This document shows, piece by piece, positions 18,225 through 27,313 of a stretch of DNA of 64,000 nucleotides (its first letter is position 1; every line of letters begins with the position of its first letter). The notes below the pieces were generated by a model that was given only the letters and a program-made list of their open reading frames with translations, was not told where the DNA came from and made no database searches. This DNA comes from Zunongwangia sp. HGR-M22. Lineage in GTDB: Bacteria > Bacteroidota > Bacteroidia > Flavobacteriales > Flavobacteriaceae. The stretch lies in the NCBI RefSeq assembly GCF_027594425.1, contig NZ_CP115159.1, forward strand, positions 3,619,001 to 3,683,000, written 5' to 3'. The translations under genes and the position numbers were made by a program.

Positions 18225-19400
18225 CTAAAAAGCTTCACCAATACTGATGTAGAAATTGCTTCCATCTCTTGTAAAGGCATAATCAAATCGAAGATATACA
18301 TCTTTTTTCTGAAAAATAAGAAATCGTGCTCCTGCACCGGCAGACCATTTTAGTTTGTTGAGTTCTACCTCATTCCACTTATCAAAGACTTCTCCTACTC
18401 CGGTAAAAATTGTGGCACCAAGACGATCTGTAAAACCTAACTTTAATGGCAAAAATCGATATTCTACTTGCGCGGCAATTTGATTTTGATCTCTAAATCT
18501 TCCTTTAAAATAACCACGCATTAAGCTTTCGCCTCCCATATAAGAAAGCTGATTGAAAGGTACGTCTCCGCCAAAATTGAACTCTCCAAATAGTTGCGCC
18601 GCAAGAACATCCCTTTCGTTTATTTTTTTAAAAACACGGTTATCTATAGAAATTAGCTGATATTCTACATCGCTATCCCAAAAGGGATTATAATTCAGGT
18701 AGGCAAATTCGCTAAAAAAAGCATCTCTTTCATTTAAAACATTATGTCTTTGATCATAAACTAATCCTACGCCTAAACCAAAGTTAGTTGACCCCTCGGC
18801 TCCAAAGGGTATTTCAATATCTTCTAAATCATTATCATTTTTCCCTTCAAAAGATACATTTGTAAGGCTTCTAAAATCTGTTTCTACACCTATATAAAAG
18901 TCTTCTAGTACTCTTCTTAAAACGCGCTCTTTGATTCGAATTTGGGTTGCATCTACCAAGGCTATATTTTCCTTCGGAACATCATTTCCTATCCCATAAT
19001 ATTTAAGCGGAAATTGCTCAAAATCGATATCTCCAAGAAAAAACCACTTATCCTTATCTGAATATAACGCATGGCCAATACGTAAACCATATTGCCCATT
19101 TAGAGTAAAAAAACTGTAGGCCTTCATTTCACTTAGCCTGTTATTTACATCCTCATTCGCATAATAAATATACAGCGGGGTAACTCCAAATTCTACTCCG
19201 GTCTCTGGCCGATAACCAACTGTAGGAAAAACAAAAAATTGAGATTTCTCTTTCGATACCGTATCGTTTAAAATATTATTGATGTATCTTCCTATAAATC
19301 CCTTTTTAGACTTCTCTTCTTTAGTCTCCTGTCCAAAGACGGTGGTACTTATAAGCAAAAGGCATACAGCAAGTAAAAGCAAATAGGGTTTTCTTCTCAT
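18225..19400 (-). CDS. BamA/TamA-family outer membrane protein (Omp85 barrel)
   Basis: Outer membrane beta-barrel of the surface-antigen (D15/Omp85) type, 391 aa. A signal peptide (MRRKPYLLLLAVCLLL..., to about residue 24) is followed by a short linker and alternating amphipathic strands. The region MGGESLMRGYFKGRFRDQNQ carries the conserved RGY(F)KGRFRDQ element, the loop-6 signature of Omp85 barrels, and the protein ends on Phe. POTRA domains are absent, so it is not BamA itself and probably serves lipid or protein export in an unknown role. Confidence 0.85.
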   Translation of the reverse strand: MRRKPYLLLLAVCLLLISTTVFGQETKEEKSKKGFIGRYINNILNDTVSKEKSQFFVFPTVGYRPETGVEFGVTPLYIYYANEDVNNRLSEMKAYSFFTLNGQYGLRIGHALYSDKDKWFFLGDIDFEQFPLKYYGIGNDVPKENIALVDATQIRIKERVLRRVLEDFYIGVETDFRSLTNVSFEGKNDNDLEDIEIPFGAEGSTNFGLGVGLVYDQRHNVLNERDAFFSEFAYLNYNPFWDSDVEYQLISIDNRVFKKINERDVLAAQLFGEFNFGGDVPFNQLSYMGGESLMRGYFKGRFRDQNQIAAQVEYRFLPLKLGFTDRLGATIFTGVGEVFDKWNEVELNKLKWSAGAGARFLIFQKKDVYLRFDYAFTRDGSNFYISIGEAF

Positions 19401-19534
19401 AATTGGTTAAAAACGCAAATGTAAGCTTTTACAAATTCCTGTAGTATTTTTGACTTTTCGCAAACAATCTGAATAACAGGTTGTTATAAATCTATCAAAG
19501 CAACATTTTTAAGAAAGAATAGGAACGCTTTCAG

Positions 19535-19999
19535 CTAAATAATCCCTATCCCATAGGTGTTTTTTATTTCAGTCATTACAAAAGTACTATGCGTACTTCC
19601 TATGCTCTTTACGCCACCAAGTTTATTAAATACAAAATCCTGATAATGTTTCATATTACGCGCATAAACTTTTAAAAGAAAATCAAAATCCCCGGAAATA
19701 TTGTAACATTCAACAATCTCATCAATCTTCATAATATCATCTACAAATTGATTTCCTATCGTCCTATCATGTTTTTTCAGCCTAATGTTACAAAAAACTA
19801 TAAATCCATGATGCAATTTTTCAGCATCCAAAATTGCGATATATTTTTTGATATAACCGCTTTTCTCCAACCTTTTCAGTCGTTCAAAAACTGGAGAAGC
19901 AGATAAATTAACCTTTTTTGCCAGTTCTTTTACGGTAAAATTTGAATTTTTATGGAGTATGTTTAACAACTTAAGATCTACCTCATCTAAATTTTCCAT
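19535..19999 (-). CDS. Lrp/AsnC-family transcriptional regulator
   Basis: A 154-aa feast/famine regulator. The N-terminal winged HTH is at about 5-55 (LKLLNILHKNSNFTVKELAK, SASPVFERLKRLEKSGYI), followed by the ligand-binding RAM domain at about 65-150. It is divergent from a MetE-like methyltransferase across a 162-nt gap. Lrp proteins often control the gene next door in response to an amino acid, so methionine-linked control is a fair guess, not shown. Confidence 0.92.
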   Translation of the reverse strand: MENLDEVDLKLLNILHKNSNFTVKELAKKVNLSASPVFERLKRLEKSGYIKKYIAILDAEKLHHGFIVFCNIRLKKHDRTIGNQFVDDIMKIDEIVECYNISGDFDFLLKVYARNMKHYQDFVFNKLGGVKSIGSTHSTFVMTEIKNTYGIGII

Positions 20000-20123
20000 A
20001 GGATATTATTCTTTTTGAAAGTTTGTAGCCTGCATGTAAAAGTACAATATTCTTCAATACTAATATAAATAAGAGATTTAAACCTAATTACACCAAAAAT
20101 TTAGATGAAAACACGCTATTATA

Positions 20124-20131
20124 TAACTTTG
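20124..20131 (+). promoter_or_regulatory. Predicted -7 promoter element of the MetE-like gene
   Basis: TAACTTTG matches TAnnTTTG and lies 30 nt before the ATG at 20162. The -33 element is weak. Confidence 0.45.
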
Positions 20132-20161
20132 ACCGTTACAAAAACCTAACAAAATTTAATT

Positions 20162-21283
20162 ATGTGCATTCATTCTACCACAAAAAACAAATCTGACGTT
20201 GTTGGAAGTTTTCTACGACCAGAGACCCTAAAAAAAGCTCGAGAACAATTTGCTAAAAATGAAGTTTCAGCCTCAGAATTAAAAAAAATTGAAGATGAAG
20301 AAATCGCTAAACTTATCGAAAAACAAAAACAAAGCGGACTTAACGCCATAACCGATGGAGAGTTTAGACGAAGTTACTGGCATTTAGATTTTTTTTGGGG
20401 ATTAGATGGAATAGAGCATTTCTTAAAAGATCGGGGTTATTTATTTCAGGGGGAAGAAACCAGAAAAGATTCAGCCAGATTATCAGGAAAAATAAAATTT
20501 AACCCAAATCATCCTGTTTTCGATAGTTTTTTATTCCTAAAAGAACATGTTGGCGAAGAACATGTTGCAAGACAAAGCATTCCCGCTCCTGCCCAATTAT
20601 ATGCCGAATTAGTTAGAGGCGATAACGAGGAATATGTGAAGAAATATTATTCAGATCAAGAAGAATTATTTAAAGATATTGCTGAAGCATACCAACAAAC
20701 GATTTTAAAATTATACGATCTTGGTTGCCGTGACCTTAAATTCGATGATTGTACTTGGGCCATGTTATGTGATGCCGATTTTTGGAAAACAATGGCAGGT
20801 GAAGGTTTTGATCGCAACGATCTTAAAGAAACCTATCTTAAATTAAACAATTCGGCTTTAGAAAACTTACCTGAAGATTTACATTTATCAACCCATGTTT
20901 GCAGAGGGAATTATCATTCTACCTGGGCCGCATCTGGTGGTTATGAGCCGGTAGCCGATACACTTTTTGCAAAGGAAGCGGTAGAAAACTTTTATTTAGA
21001 ATTTGATGACGATCGTTCTGGAGATTTTGAACCGCTAAGATTTGTGCCGAAAGATAAAAAAGTTGTTTTAGGCTTACTTACCAGCAAAAATGCAACTTTA
21101 GAAAACAAGCAAGTTATCATCGATCGTATTAAAGAAGCTACACAATATGTAGATTTGGAACGCTTAAGTTTGAGTCCGCAATGTGGTTTTGCTTCTACTG
21201 AAGAAGGAAATATTCTTACCGAAGAAGACCAGTGGAAAAAGATAGAACTCATCAATGAAATTAGCCAGGAAGTCTGGGGATAA
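20162..21283 (+). CDS. MetE C-terminal-type cobalamin-independent methyltransferase (YxjG-like)
   Basis: Single-domain protein of 373 aa matching the catalytic half of cobalamin-independent methionine synthase. Likely zinc ligands are His and Cys in LSTHVCRGNYHS, a Glu in the following strand, and Cys in LSPQCGFAST. The start has the family's substrate motif DVVGSFLRPETL, and GLNAITDGEFRR is also typical. Full MetE is about 750 aa and uses methyl-tetrahydrofolate polyglutamate. Short forms like this lack the N-terminal half and probably use another methyl donor or thiol acceptor. Regulation by the divergent Lrp protein is plausible. Confidence 0.88.
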   Translation: MCIHSTTKNKSDVVGSFLRPETLKKAREQFAKNEVSASELKKIEDEEIAKLIEKQKQSGLNAITDGEFRRSYWHLDFFWGLDGIEHFLKDRGYLFQGEETRKDSARLSGKIKFNPNHPVFDSFLFLKEHVGEEHVARQSIPAPAQLYAELVRGDNEEYVKKYYSDQEELFKDIAEAYQQTILKLYDLGCRDLKFDDCTWAMLCDADFWKTMAGEGFDRNDLKETYLKLNNSALENLPEDLHLSTHVCRGNYHSTWAASGGYEPVADTLFAKEAVENFYLEFDDDRSGDFEPLRFVPKDKKVVLGLLTSKNATLENKQVIIDRIKEATQYVDLERLSLSPQCGFASTEEGNILTEEDQWKKIELINEISQEVWG

Positions 21284-21306
21284 TTTGAATTTATATTTGA
21301 ATTTAT

Positions 21307-21341
21307 AAAACCTCGCTATTTCGGCGAGGTTTTGGTTTTAT
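21307..21341 (+). terminator. Terminator after the MetE-like gene
   Basis: AAAACCTCGC (21307-21316) pairs with GCGAGGTTTT (21324-21333) with a 7-nt loop, followed by GGTTTT. Confidence 0.85.
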
Positions 21342-21430
21342 ATTCTATAGCGAATGAAGGTATTAAAATTAAGCTGCTTAGAAACCATCTTTATGGTTGA
21401 TTTGAGTATTTTTACTTAAAAAAAGAACTT

Positions 21431-21985
21431 ATGAAAAATGAAACTGCACTTATCTTAATCGATATCCAGATTGATTATTTCCCGAACGGAAATATGGAAC
21501 TTTCTGAACCCGAAAAAGCTAGTTTAAACGCTAAGAAAATACTGGAAAAATTTAGAAAAAAGCATCTCCCCATAATTCATATTCAACATCAATCGCTTGC
21601 GCCAGGTTCTACCTTTTTTATACCAGAAACAAAAGGTGTAGAAATTCACAAAAATGTAGCACCACTAACCGGGGAAAAAATAGTGATCAAACATTTTCCA
21701 AATAGTTTTAGAGAAACAAATTTGTTACAAACGCTACAGGAAAAAGGCATTAAAAACTTGATCATTTGCGGGATGATGACGCATATGTGCGTAGATGCTA
21801 CCACCAGGGCCGCCAAAGATTTTGGTTTTGATTGTGTGGTGATTGGTGATGCCTGTGCAACCAGGGATTTAGAAATTAATAGTGAAAAAGTAGAAGCCAG
21901 TGAAGTTCATAAATCGTTCTTAGCTGCCTTAAATTATTTTTATTCTGAAGTTACTAATACAGAAGATTTTCTTGAGAGGAATTAA
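21431..21985 (+). CDS. Isochorismatase-family cysteine hydrolase
   Basis: A 184-aa cytoplasmic hydrolase with the family's triad: D11 in LILIDIQIDYF, K87 in KIVIKHFPNSF, and C120 in GMMTHMCVDATTR, plus the cis-peptide region before the Cys. Members cleave amides such as nicotinamide, biuret or carbamates; the exact substrate is unknown. The sequence THMCVDATTRAAKDFGF is closest to the general YcaC/EntB-like cysteine hydrolases rather than to nicotinamidases. Monocistronic. Confidence 0.9.
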   Translation: MKNETALILIDIQIDYFPNGNMELSEPEKASLNAKKILEKFRKKHLPIIHIQHQSLAPGSTFFIPETKGVEIHKNVAPLTGEKIVIKHFPNSFRETNLLQTLQEKGIKNLIICGMMTHMCVDATTRAAKDFGFDCVVIGDACATRDLEINSEKVEASEVHKSFLAALNYFYSEVTNTEDFLERN

Positions 21986-22091
21986 AGTTTAAATAGCAAT
22001 ATCTTTTATTTCCTGGATAGTTGGAGCTATTATTAATTGAATTGACTGAAATAAGCAAAGAAATGGCGACTGCAGAAATAAGCCATCTAAT

Positions 22092-22117
22092 CGAATTTTA
22101 ATTCGTAGTTTTTTTGC
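22092..22117 (+). terminator. Weak terminator-like hairpin
   Basis: CGAATT (22092-22097) pairs with AATTCG (22100-22105), followed by TAG and a run of T. The AT-rich stem makes it weak. Confidence 0.35.
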
Positions 22118-22198
22118 TTTATATAAAAGTTACACAGAAAATTATTCATTCGGTTTAGTAATTATGATTGTGAACATTTTATTGAATTTATATCCTTC

Positions 22199-22208
22199 AT
22201 TGTAGCAC
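22199..22208. repeat. Left 10-bp inverted repeat flanking a lipoprotein gene
   Basis: ATTGTAGCAC is the exact reverse complement of GTGCTACAAT at 22790-22799. The pair encloses just the gene at 22225-22788. Confidence 0.6.
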
Positions 22209-22224
22209 ATAAAACCAAAAACCC

Positions 22225-22788
22225 GTGAACAAAACCATAATTTTATTTTTACTATTGACAATCGGATTTACGTCCTGTAAAAACACGGAAAAGAAAATTG
22301 ACAGAGTTAAAATTGCTAAACAATATTTTAAGGTTCTTGACAATTCAGATTATTCAAAAATATCAGACTGGTTTGCGGATAGTTTAACTATGATTGAAGG
22401 AGAATATAAACACACTTATTCCAAAAGCGATTATTTAGAATTTTTAAAATGGGATTCTGTTTTTGATCCTAACTATGAGATACTTAAAATCGAACAAAAA
22501 AACGAAATTGTAAAAGCAAAAATTTCAAAGATTGATAAAAGAATTTCATTTCTTCACAAAGAGCCATTTATAACAAATCAGACTATAAAATTCCAAAATG
22601 AAAAAATAATTACTGTACAAACAGAATACGTGGATTTTAATGAAGCGACTTGGGAAAGAAACAAAAACGGACTTTTAAGCTGGATTAACGAACACCATCC
22701 TGAATTAAATGAATTCATATATGACCAAACGAAAGCTGGAGGAATTAAATTCTTAAAAGCGATAGAACTATATAAAAGTGAAAAATAA
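22225..22788 (+). CDS. Hypothetical NTF2-like lipoprotein
   Basis: Unknown function, 187 aa. A GTG start opens a signal peptide with lipobox ending at Cys19 (LLTIGFTSCKNTEK). The mature part begins with a helix AKQYFKVLDNSDYSKISDWFADSL and alternates strands in the manner of NTF2/SnoaL-like domains; this is a pattern call without support from residues. It is flanked by perfect 10-bp inverted repeats, with the right copy directly after the stop. The IS91-like element begins a few bases beyond. The gene is AT-rich and could be a mobile single-gene unit. Confidence 0.7.
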   Translation: MNKTIILFLLLTIGFTSCKNTEKKIDRVKIAKQYFKVLDNSDYSKISDWFADSLTMIEGEYKHTYSKSDYLEFLKWDSVFDPNYEILKIEQKNEIVKAKISKIDKRISFLHKEPFITNQTIKFQNEKIITVQTEYVDFNEATWERNKNGLLSWINEHHPELNEFIYDQTKAGGIKFLKAIELYKSEK

Positions 22789-22789
22789 C

Positions 22790-22799
22790 GTGCTACAAT
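22790..22799. repeat. Right 10-bp inverted repeat flanking the lipoprotein gene
   Basis: GTGCTACAAT, mate of 22199-22208. It lies 1 nt past the stop codon and a few bases before the IS91-like end. Confidence 0.6.
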
Positions 22800-22806
22800 A
22801 ACTAAG

Positions 22807-22838
22807 TATTCGGCCCGCCGATAGGCCAGGGCTGAATA
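22807..22838. repeat. Terminal hairpin of the IS91-like element
   Basis: A 10-bp imperfect stem (one mismatch) with a second 3-bp inner stem and GATA loop. It lies downstream of the transposase 3' end, where a rolling-circle terminus would be expected. Confidence 0.5.
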
Positions 22839-23073
22839 TTTTGTTGACGGATCCGTTTCCTCCTTTATGGGGAATACCTTTTTACCCTGTATTATTCTGG
22901 AATTTTATTGGGGCAGATGAGCCACAATTTTTGTTGAGTTTTTTAGGCTCCAACATTTTTCTAGTTACTTAAATCTAGTTACGTATCGATTAGCCTCCTT
23001 TTCCGGTCCCTTTTTGAATAAATCCTTGGCTTTAGGACATAACTCTCCCGCCCCGCATGGTGCAGGCCAGTTT

Positions 23074-24203
23074 TTAAAAGCTATTAATGGATAAAAGTAG
23101 TTTTCTCCATTTATCTGGCGGTCCACGCTTATCGAAAGTTAGAGCGGTGACTAGTTTTCCCTTTTTGCAACTTGGACATTTGCCCAAGAGCAATGGAGGC
23201 TTTTTTTCGACAGGTTTTACTGGCACCCCTGCAAGGATATTTTGTAGGGCCGGTAGTTTATGCTTTTTCCAACTGCTGCTTAGGATGCCGTAATGCCTTA
23301 TCCTTGTAAAACCTTTGGGCAGTACGTGCAGTGCAAATCGGCGCACGAACTCACGGGTATCCAGTATTAGTTGTCCTTTTTGGCCCGCTTTCCTGTAGTC
23401 CTTAATCTGGAAGGTTACCCTCCTTTGGGAGTTGTTTATTTGTTTTATCCGGTGATTGCTTATTGCGATCTTATGGGTGTAACGGCCCAGATATTCTACT
23501 ACATATTTTGGGGTGTGGAATTGCTGCTTTGCATAGACTACCCAGTTTTTAGCAAAGAGCTTATCATAGATTTCCTGTGGTATGGCTATCTTTTGCTCTC
23601 GAAGCAGTGCACTATATTTTGCGCGGAATACCTTCCCCATGGATTTCACGTTGAACAGGTATTTTCCCTTGTTCCTTGCAGGTTCCATTTGCCTGACCTC
23701 TTTACCGCACCTCCAGGAACAATACAATGCAAGTGCGGGTGCAGGCTCAGGTTTTGGCCCCAGGTGTGCAGTATGGCTATCATGCCCATTTGCCCGCCCA
23801 GGTGCTTGGGGTTCTCCCCGAACTGTCTAAGGGTGGACCAGGCCGCTTTGAACAAGCTCCCATAAATTATTTTGGGATGGGATAAAGCAAACGCATTCAG
23901 TTCCGAAGGGAGTGTGAAGACTACATGAAAATAAGGAACATTGAGCAGTTCACTTTCCCGTGCCTGTATCCAATGTTCGCGTTTATGGCCTTGACAGGTA
24001 GGGCAATGCCGGTTCCTGCAACTGTTGTAACTGATGTGGAGTTTATCACAGCAATCGCACTTATCGATATGTCCGCCCATAGCAGGGGTGCGGCATTTAC
24101 GGATGGCATGAAGGGTACGCCTGTGCCAGCTCGTAAATGCCCGTGAGGAGATATAATCCTGCTCCATCTCCAGCACATCGGCCACCTTAAGGTGACTGCG
24201 CAT
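23074..24203 (-). pseudogene. IS91-family HUH transposase, frameshifted
   Basis: The N-terminal part (from ATG 24203) has the zinc-binding block SCRNRHCPTCQG and the HUH motif HPHLHCIVPGG. The C-terminal part in another frame has YLGRYTHK, matching the two tyrosines three residues apart in IS91 transposases, plus the end zinc-like CPSCKKGK. The frames join between GKWN (about 23695) and KGKYLF; a single base gain or a two-base loss there would explain it. Reconstructed length is about 376 aa, normal for the family. The start overlaps the recombinase stop (TAATG). As written it cannot yield a full transposase, so the copy is probably inactive unless supplied in trans. Confidence 0.85.
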
Positions 24204-25106
24204 TATTGAAAAAGGGTATCCAGGGGGCTAAACTTGCGTGAACTCCCAGTGTTGGCAACGTGTAAATATACCAGCGTTGTCTCGATAAAGGCATGTCCTA
24301 AAAGTTCTTTCAGGCTCATAATATTGAGTCCTGCCTCCAGCAAGTGCGTGGCGTAAGTGTGACGCAGGCAATGGGCGGTAATAGTCTTGTGGGTATTTAC
24401 TTTACTTCGGTTCTCTTTGATGACCCATTGTATTGCGGTGGGGGTTATGGGCCGGGGGGCGCCATCATCGGTTACCTGGCTGTTGAAGAGGAAGGTTTTT
24501 GGAGATTCCGTTGCAATGTATTTTTTAAGTCCACGTGCCAAGTGCTTGCTAAGTGGCACATAACGGTCTACTTTGCCCTTCTGCTTTTTTACAAAAACAG
24601 TCTGTCGGTCAAAGTCTACATCGCAGAGCCGTAGGGCACAGAGTTCATAGCTCCTTAGTCCACACCCATACAGCATCCCCAGGATCAATCGGTGTTTGAG
24701 ATATTTGGGTGCTTTGAGCAAGGTACGTACTTCAGCTTTGCTAAGCACTACAGGGAGTTGGTTCTGTCGCTTTATTTGGGGAAGCTTGACCTGCTTATCA
24801 TTCAAGCCCAGGATCTTGTAGATGGCCCGCAGGCCGAAAATAGTGTGCTTGAAAAAACTTTCGGATGGGGTTTTGTGCAGGTTTTGGCAATGAAAAAGAT
24901 AATCATTGATCATTTCAGTAGAGAGGGTCTCCGGGCTTTGCTTGTAGTGCAGGCCCAGGTGAGCCAGGCATCGCTTGTAGTTGTTCAGGGTACTTGCGGC
25001 TTTCTCATTGATCGAAAAGCTCTTACCAAGTTGTAAGCATAGGTTTTCAAAGCCAGGAACTTCTGCGATAGCGGTCTCTACTATCGTTTTACTTTTTTTT
25101 ATACAT
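24203..25106 (-). pseudogene. Tyrosine recombinase of the IS91-like element, frameshifted at a poly-A run
   Basis: XerC/D-type integrase usually found upstream of this type of IS91 transposase. Catalytic residues are present: Arg in GCGLRSYEL, a Lys in the beta hairpin KQKGKVDRYVPL, HCLRH, and GHAFIETTLVYLH with the Tyr nucleophile. An intact frame begins only at ATG 24913 (236 aa), lacking most of the core-binding domain. An ATG at 25104-25106 followed by eight A (25093-25100) is one base out of frame. With seven A the frame runs from it for about 300 aa, the normal length. So an A7-to-A8 slip has split the gene. Confidence 0.82.
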
Positions 25107-25195
25107 AACGGTAAATTTTAGTTTATCTTAAATATAAAAATTGTTGTATTTTGGCTTAGTAAGCTTCCGACCGGTAGGGAGGATTCGTTCAACAC

Positions 25196-25321
25196 CGTTT
25201 ATAGCTCATTTCTGCTGAATTCCTAATCGAAAATTATTGCAATTTGTTATCTTTCGATAACGGCACATTAGCCTACGAACACAGCCACTCGAAATGGCTA
25301 GCATGGGTGACAAACCGAAAT
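25196..25321. other. Short GC-richer spacer next to the IS91-like right end
   Basis: No ORF of note. The segment ACCGTTTATAGCTCATTT directly follows the candidate IS edge and could be the other half of the pre-insertion target. Small inverted pairs such as AGCCA/TGGCT (25283-25303) are present. Origin unknown. Confidence 0.35.
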
Positions 25322-27193
25322 TTAACGTTTATACATAGCCGGTATCCAACCATTAAAGATATTTCTTAAGCTATATTGCTCGATTTCCCACTTACCTAAT
25401 TGATGAGACCACTCCACTCGATTTTCTGCTGATGCTCCTGCTCCTCTACTTTCATATTCTGCATAATATGCAGTCTTTTCCTTTTCAGGAAACATGGAAT
25501 CTCCTGGCCAGGAATGCCATCCTTCTTCTAAAATTTGAGCTCCCATTTCTGTATTTATAAATACCGTCTTAGCATAAGGCCGCCATGGTCTTCCTAAAAA
25601 TACTTTAGTAACATCCTTATCTGCAATAAGTTTACACTTATAAAACACAAAACCAAACTCCTGATTTCTAGAGGTTGCTGCTGCCGTGATATAGGAATCT
25701 GTAAGACTTTTAATGGTACAGTCTTGAAATACAGCTATGGCCTGGCCAAAAATAAAATCTGTAGTACCCTGAATAAAGCACTGCTCATAATATTGCCTGG
25801 ATCCTTCTTTAGCCGCGTATAAAGTATCTTGACACCCTAAAATCTTACAATTTACGGCTACAAATCGATCACCTTCCACGTGCAAAGCGACAGCCTGACC
25901 TTCATTACAAGAAGTATTTTGTATCGTCAAATTTTCCAAATGCACATCTGTTCCTTGCACTAATAAGGTATGTGAAGAAAAAGTACCATGTTCTTTTTTA
26001 GTAAGTTCATCAATTTTACCAGTATGATCGTTATATGATATAATAGTTTTCTCGCGATCGCTTCCCTTTAATGTAAGCTTAGTTATATGTGAAGGAATAA
26101 CAATCTTTTCTTTATAAACCCCTGCAGCAATTTCTATAAGTACTTCTCCTGGACCAAATACTCGAACAGAATTAATGGCATCCTGAATACTGCTAAAGTC
26201 TGCCTGATCATTTTTAGCTACCTTAATTGTACGATACGGCGGAGTATATGGTTCTTTTAAAAATTTATCCAGAAAATCGAGTGTATATCTTAGTGTAGGT
26301 TTAAACCAAGGATTAACCAGCCAAAAAGCATGAGGAGTATCTTTTAAAGTATGAACTTCACTATAAATGTTGTACTGATCCAGTAAATCAATATAGCTGT
26401 CACGCCCTCCATGGAACCGGGGTTGTGCACTATTTACAAAAAGTGTAGGAGGAGTTTTGCTATTCACGTATTCTATAGGAGATGCCTCTTTCCATATCTC
26501 GGGTTTTTCCTCATAGGTACCTCCTAACCAGGTATTCAAAAGGGGACCTTTTTCTACTTCTGGATGCACAAATGTTGTGACTCCATCTATATTTACGATA
26601 GCCTGCACTGCAGAACTGAATTCTTGATCCTCCTCATCATAAATTTCAGAATCTGGAGTTACGCCCACTTGCATCGCTAATTGTGCCCCTGCAGATCCAC
26701 CTAATGTAGCTATACGATTAACATCCAGATTTAACTTTTTTGCATTTTTTCGCATCCAGCGTAGAGCATCTTTAAGATCTAAAACCGCAGCAGGATAAAT
26801 GGCCTCTCCACCAAGCCTATAGCTTGGTGTTACTGCAACATAGCCATTAGCCGCAAGCGCCTGCGCTAATACACCCAAATTTTCTTTTTCTCCTGAAAAC
26901 CATCCTCCACCGTGAATAAGAAGGATCCCAGGTAGTTTTTCATTATTTTTTTGTTCTGGAATATATGCGTCAAGCTTTAAATCTGAAGTTTCCGTTTTCT
27001 TATATCGTATATCTTTTAATTGCTTAACGGCCAGTGAAGAATCGAGCTGAACAGGGCTAAGAAAGTCATAATGGCTAGACAAATTTTGAAAGTTCGTAGC
27101 GATTGTATAAGGTCTTATATTCATTTTTTCTTTCTGAGCGAATGAAGTTTGCACGAAGCAAAGAAGAAATATTAATGTTCTAAAGCATTGCAT
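25322..27193 (-). CDS. Secreted bifunctional alpha/beta-hydrolase (esterase) and pectinesterase
   Basis: Two enzymes in one 623-aa exported protein (signal peptide to about residue 20). The N-terminal domain (about 40-300) is a carboxylesterase of the BD-FAE/Aes type: oxyanion motif HGGGWFSG, nucleophile GGSAG, and a C-terminal His in DTPHAFWL. The C-terminal domain (about 310-600) is a CE8 pectin methylesterase beta-helix: GVYKEKI, GQAVALHVEG, QDTLYA, DFIFGQA and LGRPWRPYA. It likely removes acetyl and methyl esters from pectin before depolymerization. It is last in the susC-susD-esterase order and lies next to the IS91-like element. Confidence 0.9.
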   Translation of the reverse strand: MQCFRTLIFLLCFVQTSFAQKEKMNIRPYTIATNFQNLSSHYDFLSPVQLDSSLAVKQLKDIRYKKTETSDLKLDAYIPEQKNNEKLPGILLIHGGGWFSGEKENLGVLAQALAANGYVAVTPSYRLGGEAIYPAAVLDLKDALRWMRKNAKKLNLDVNRIATLGGSAGAQLAMQVGVTPDSEIYDEEDQEFSSAVQAIVNIDGVTTFVHPEVEKGPLLNTWLGGTYEEKPEIWKEASPIEYVNSKTPPTLFVNSAQPRFHGGRDSYIDLLDQYNIYSEVHTLKDTPHAFWLVNPWFKPTLRYTLDFLDKFLKEPYTPPYRTIKVAKNDQADFSSIQDAINSVRVFGPGEVLIEIAAGVYKEKIVIPSHITKLTLKGSDREKTIISYNDHTGKIDELTKKEHGTFSSHTLLVQGTDVHLENLTIQNTSCNEGQAVALHVEGDRFVAVNCKILGCQDTLYAAKEGSRQYYEQCFIQGTTDFIFGQAIAVFQDCTIKSLTDSYITAAATSRNQEFGFVFYKCKLIADKDVTKVFLGRPWRPYAKTVFINTEMGAQILEEGWHSWPGDSMFPEKEKTAYYAEYESRGAGASAENRVEWSHQLGKWEIEQYSLRNIFNGWIPAMYKR

Positions 27194-27313
27194 ATTAATC
27201 TGATGTTTGGTGGTTGAAAGAGTTGCTTTCTGTAAGTAAAATAGTTTTTTATAGTGGTTATTTTGTCTTTTCAGTAATTATAATTTTTTATTATTCTAGG
27301 CTTGTCGACCCAA

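Larger units (their letters stand above)
22803..25195 (-). mobile_element. IS91-like element with tyrosine recombinase, both genes frameshifted
   Basis: About 2.4 kb, visibly GC-richer than its surroundings, carrying a tyrosine recombinase followed by an IS91-type HUH transposase, read right to left. The left end has a strong imperfect hairpin: TATTCGGCCC (22807-22816) with GGGCTGAATA (22829-22838), inner stem GCC/GGC. That fits the hairpin termini of IS91 elements. IS91 makes no target duplication and uses tetranucleotide targets; GTTC sits at the proposed right edge (about 25189-25192). Edges are approximate. It abuts the pectin locus on the right. Confidence 0.7.

Noticed and set aside
23680..23700. 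Programmed frameshift in the IS91-like transposase
   Set aside because: IS91 elements are not known to use one, and the overlap lacks a convincing slippery site. A plain mutation is simpler.
23582..24146. Plus-strand frames across the IS91-like element
   Set aside because: Shadows of the GC-rich transposase in the other strand; no domain pattern.
25196..25321. Integron attC-like site
   Set aside because: Small inverted pairs are present, but no core site or integrase of that class was found, so I did not claim it.
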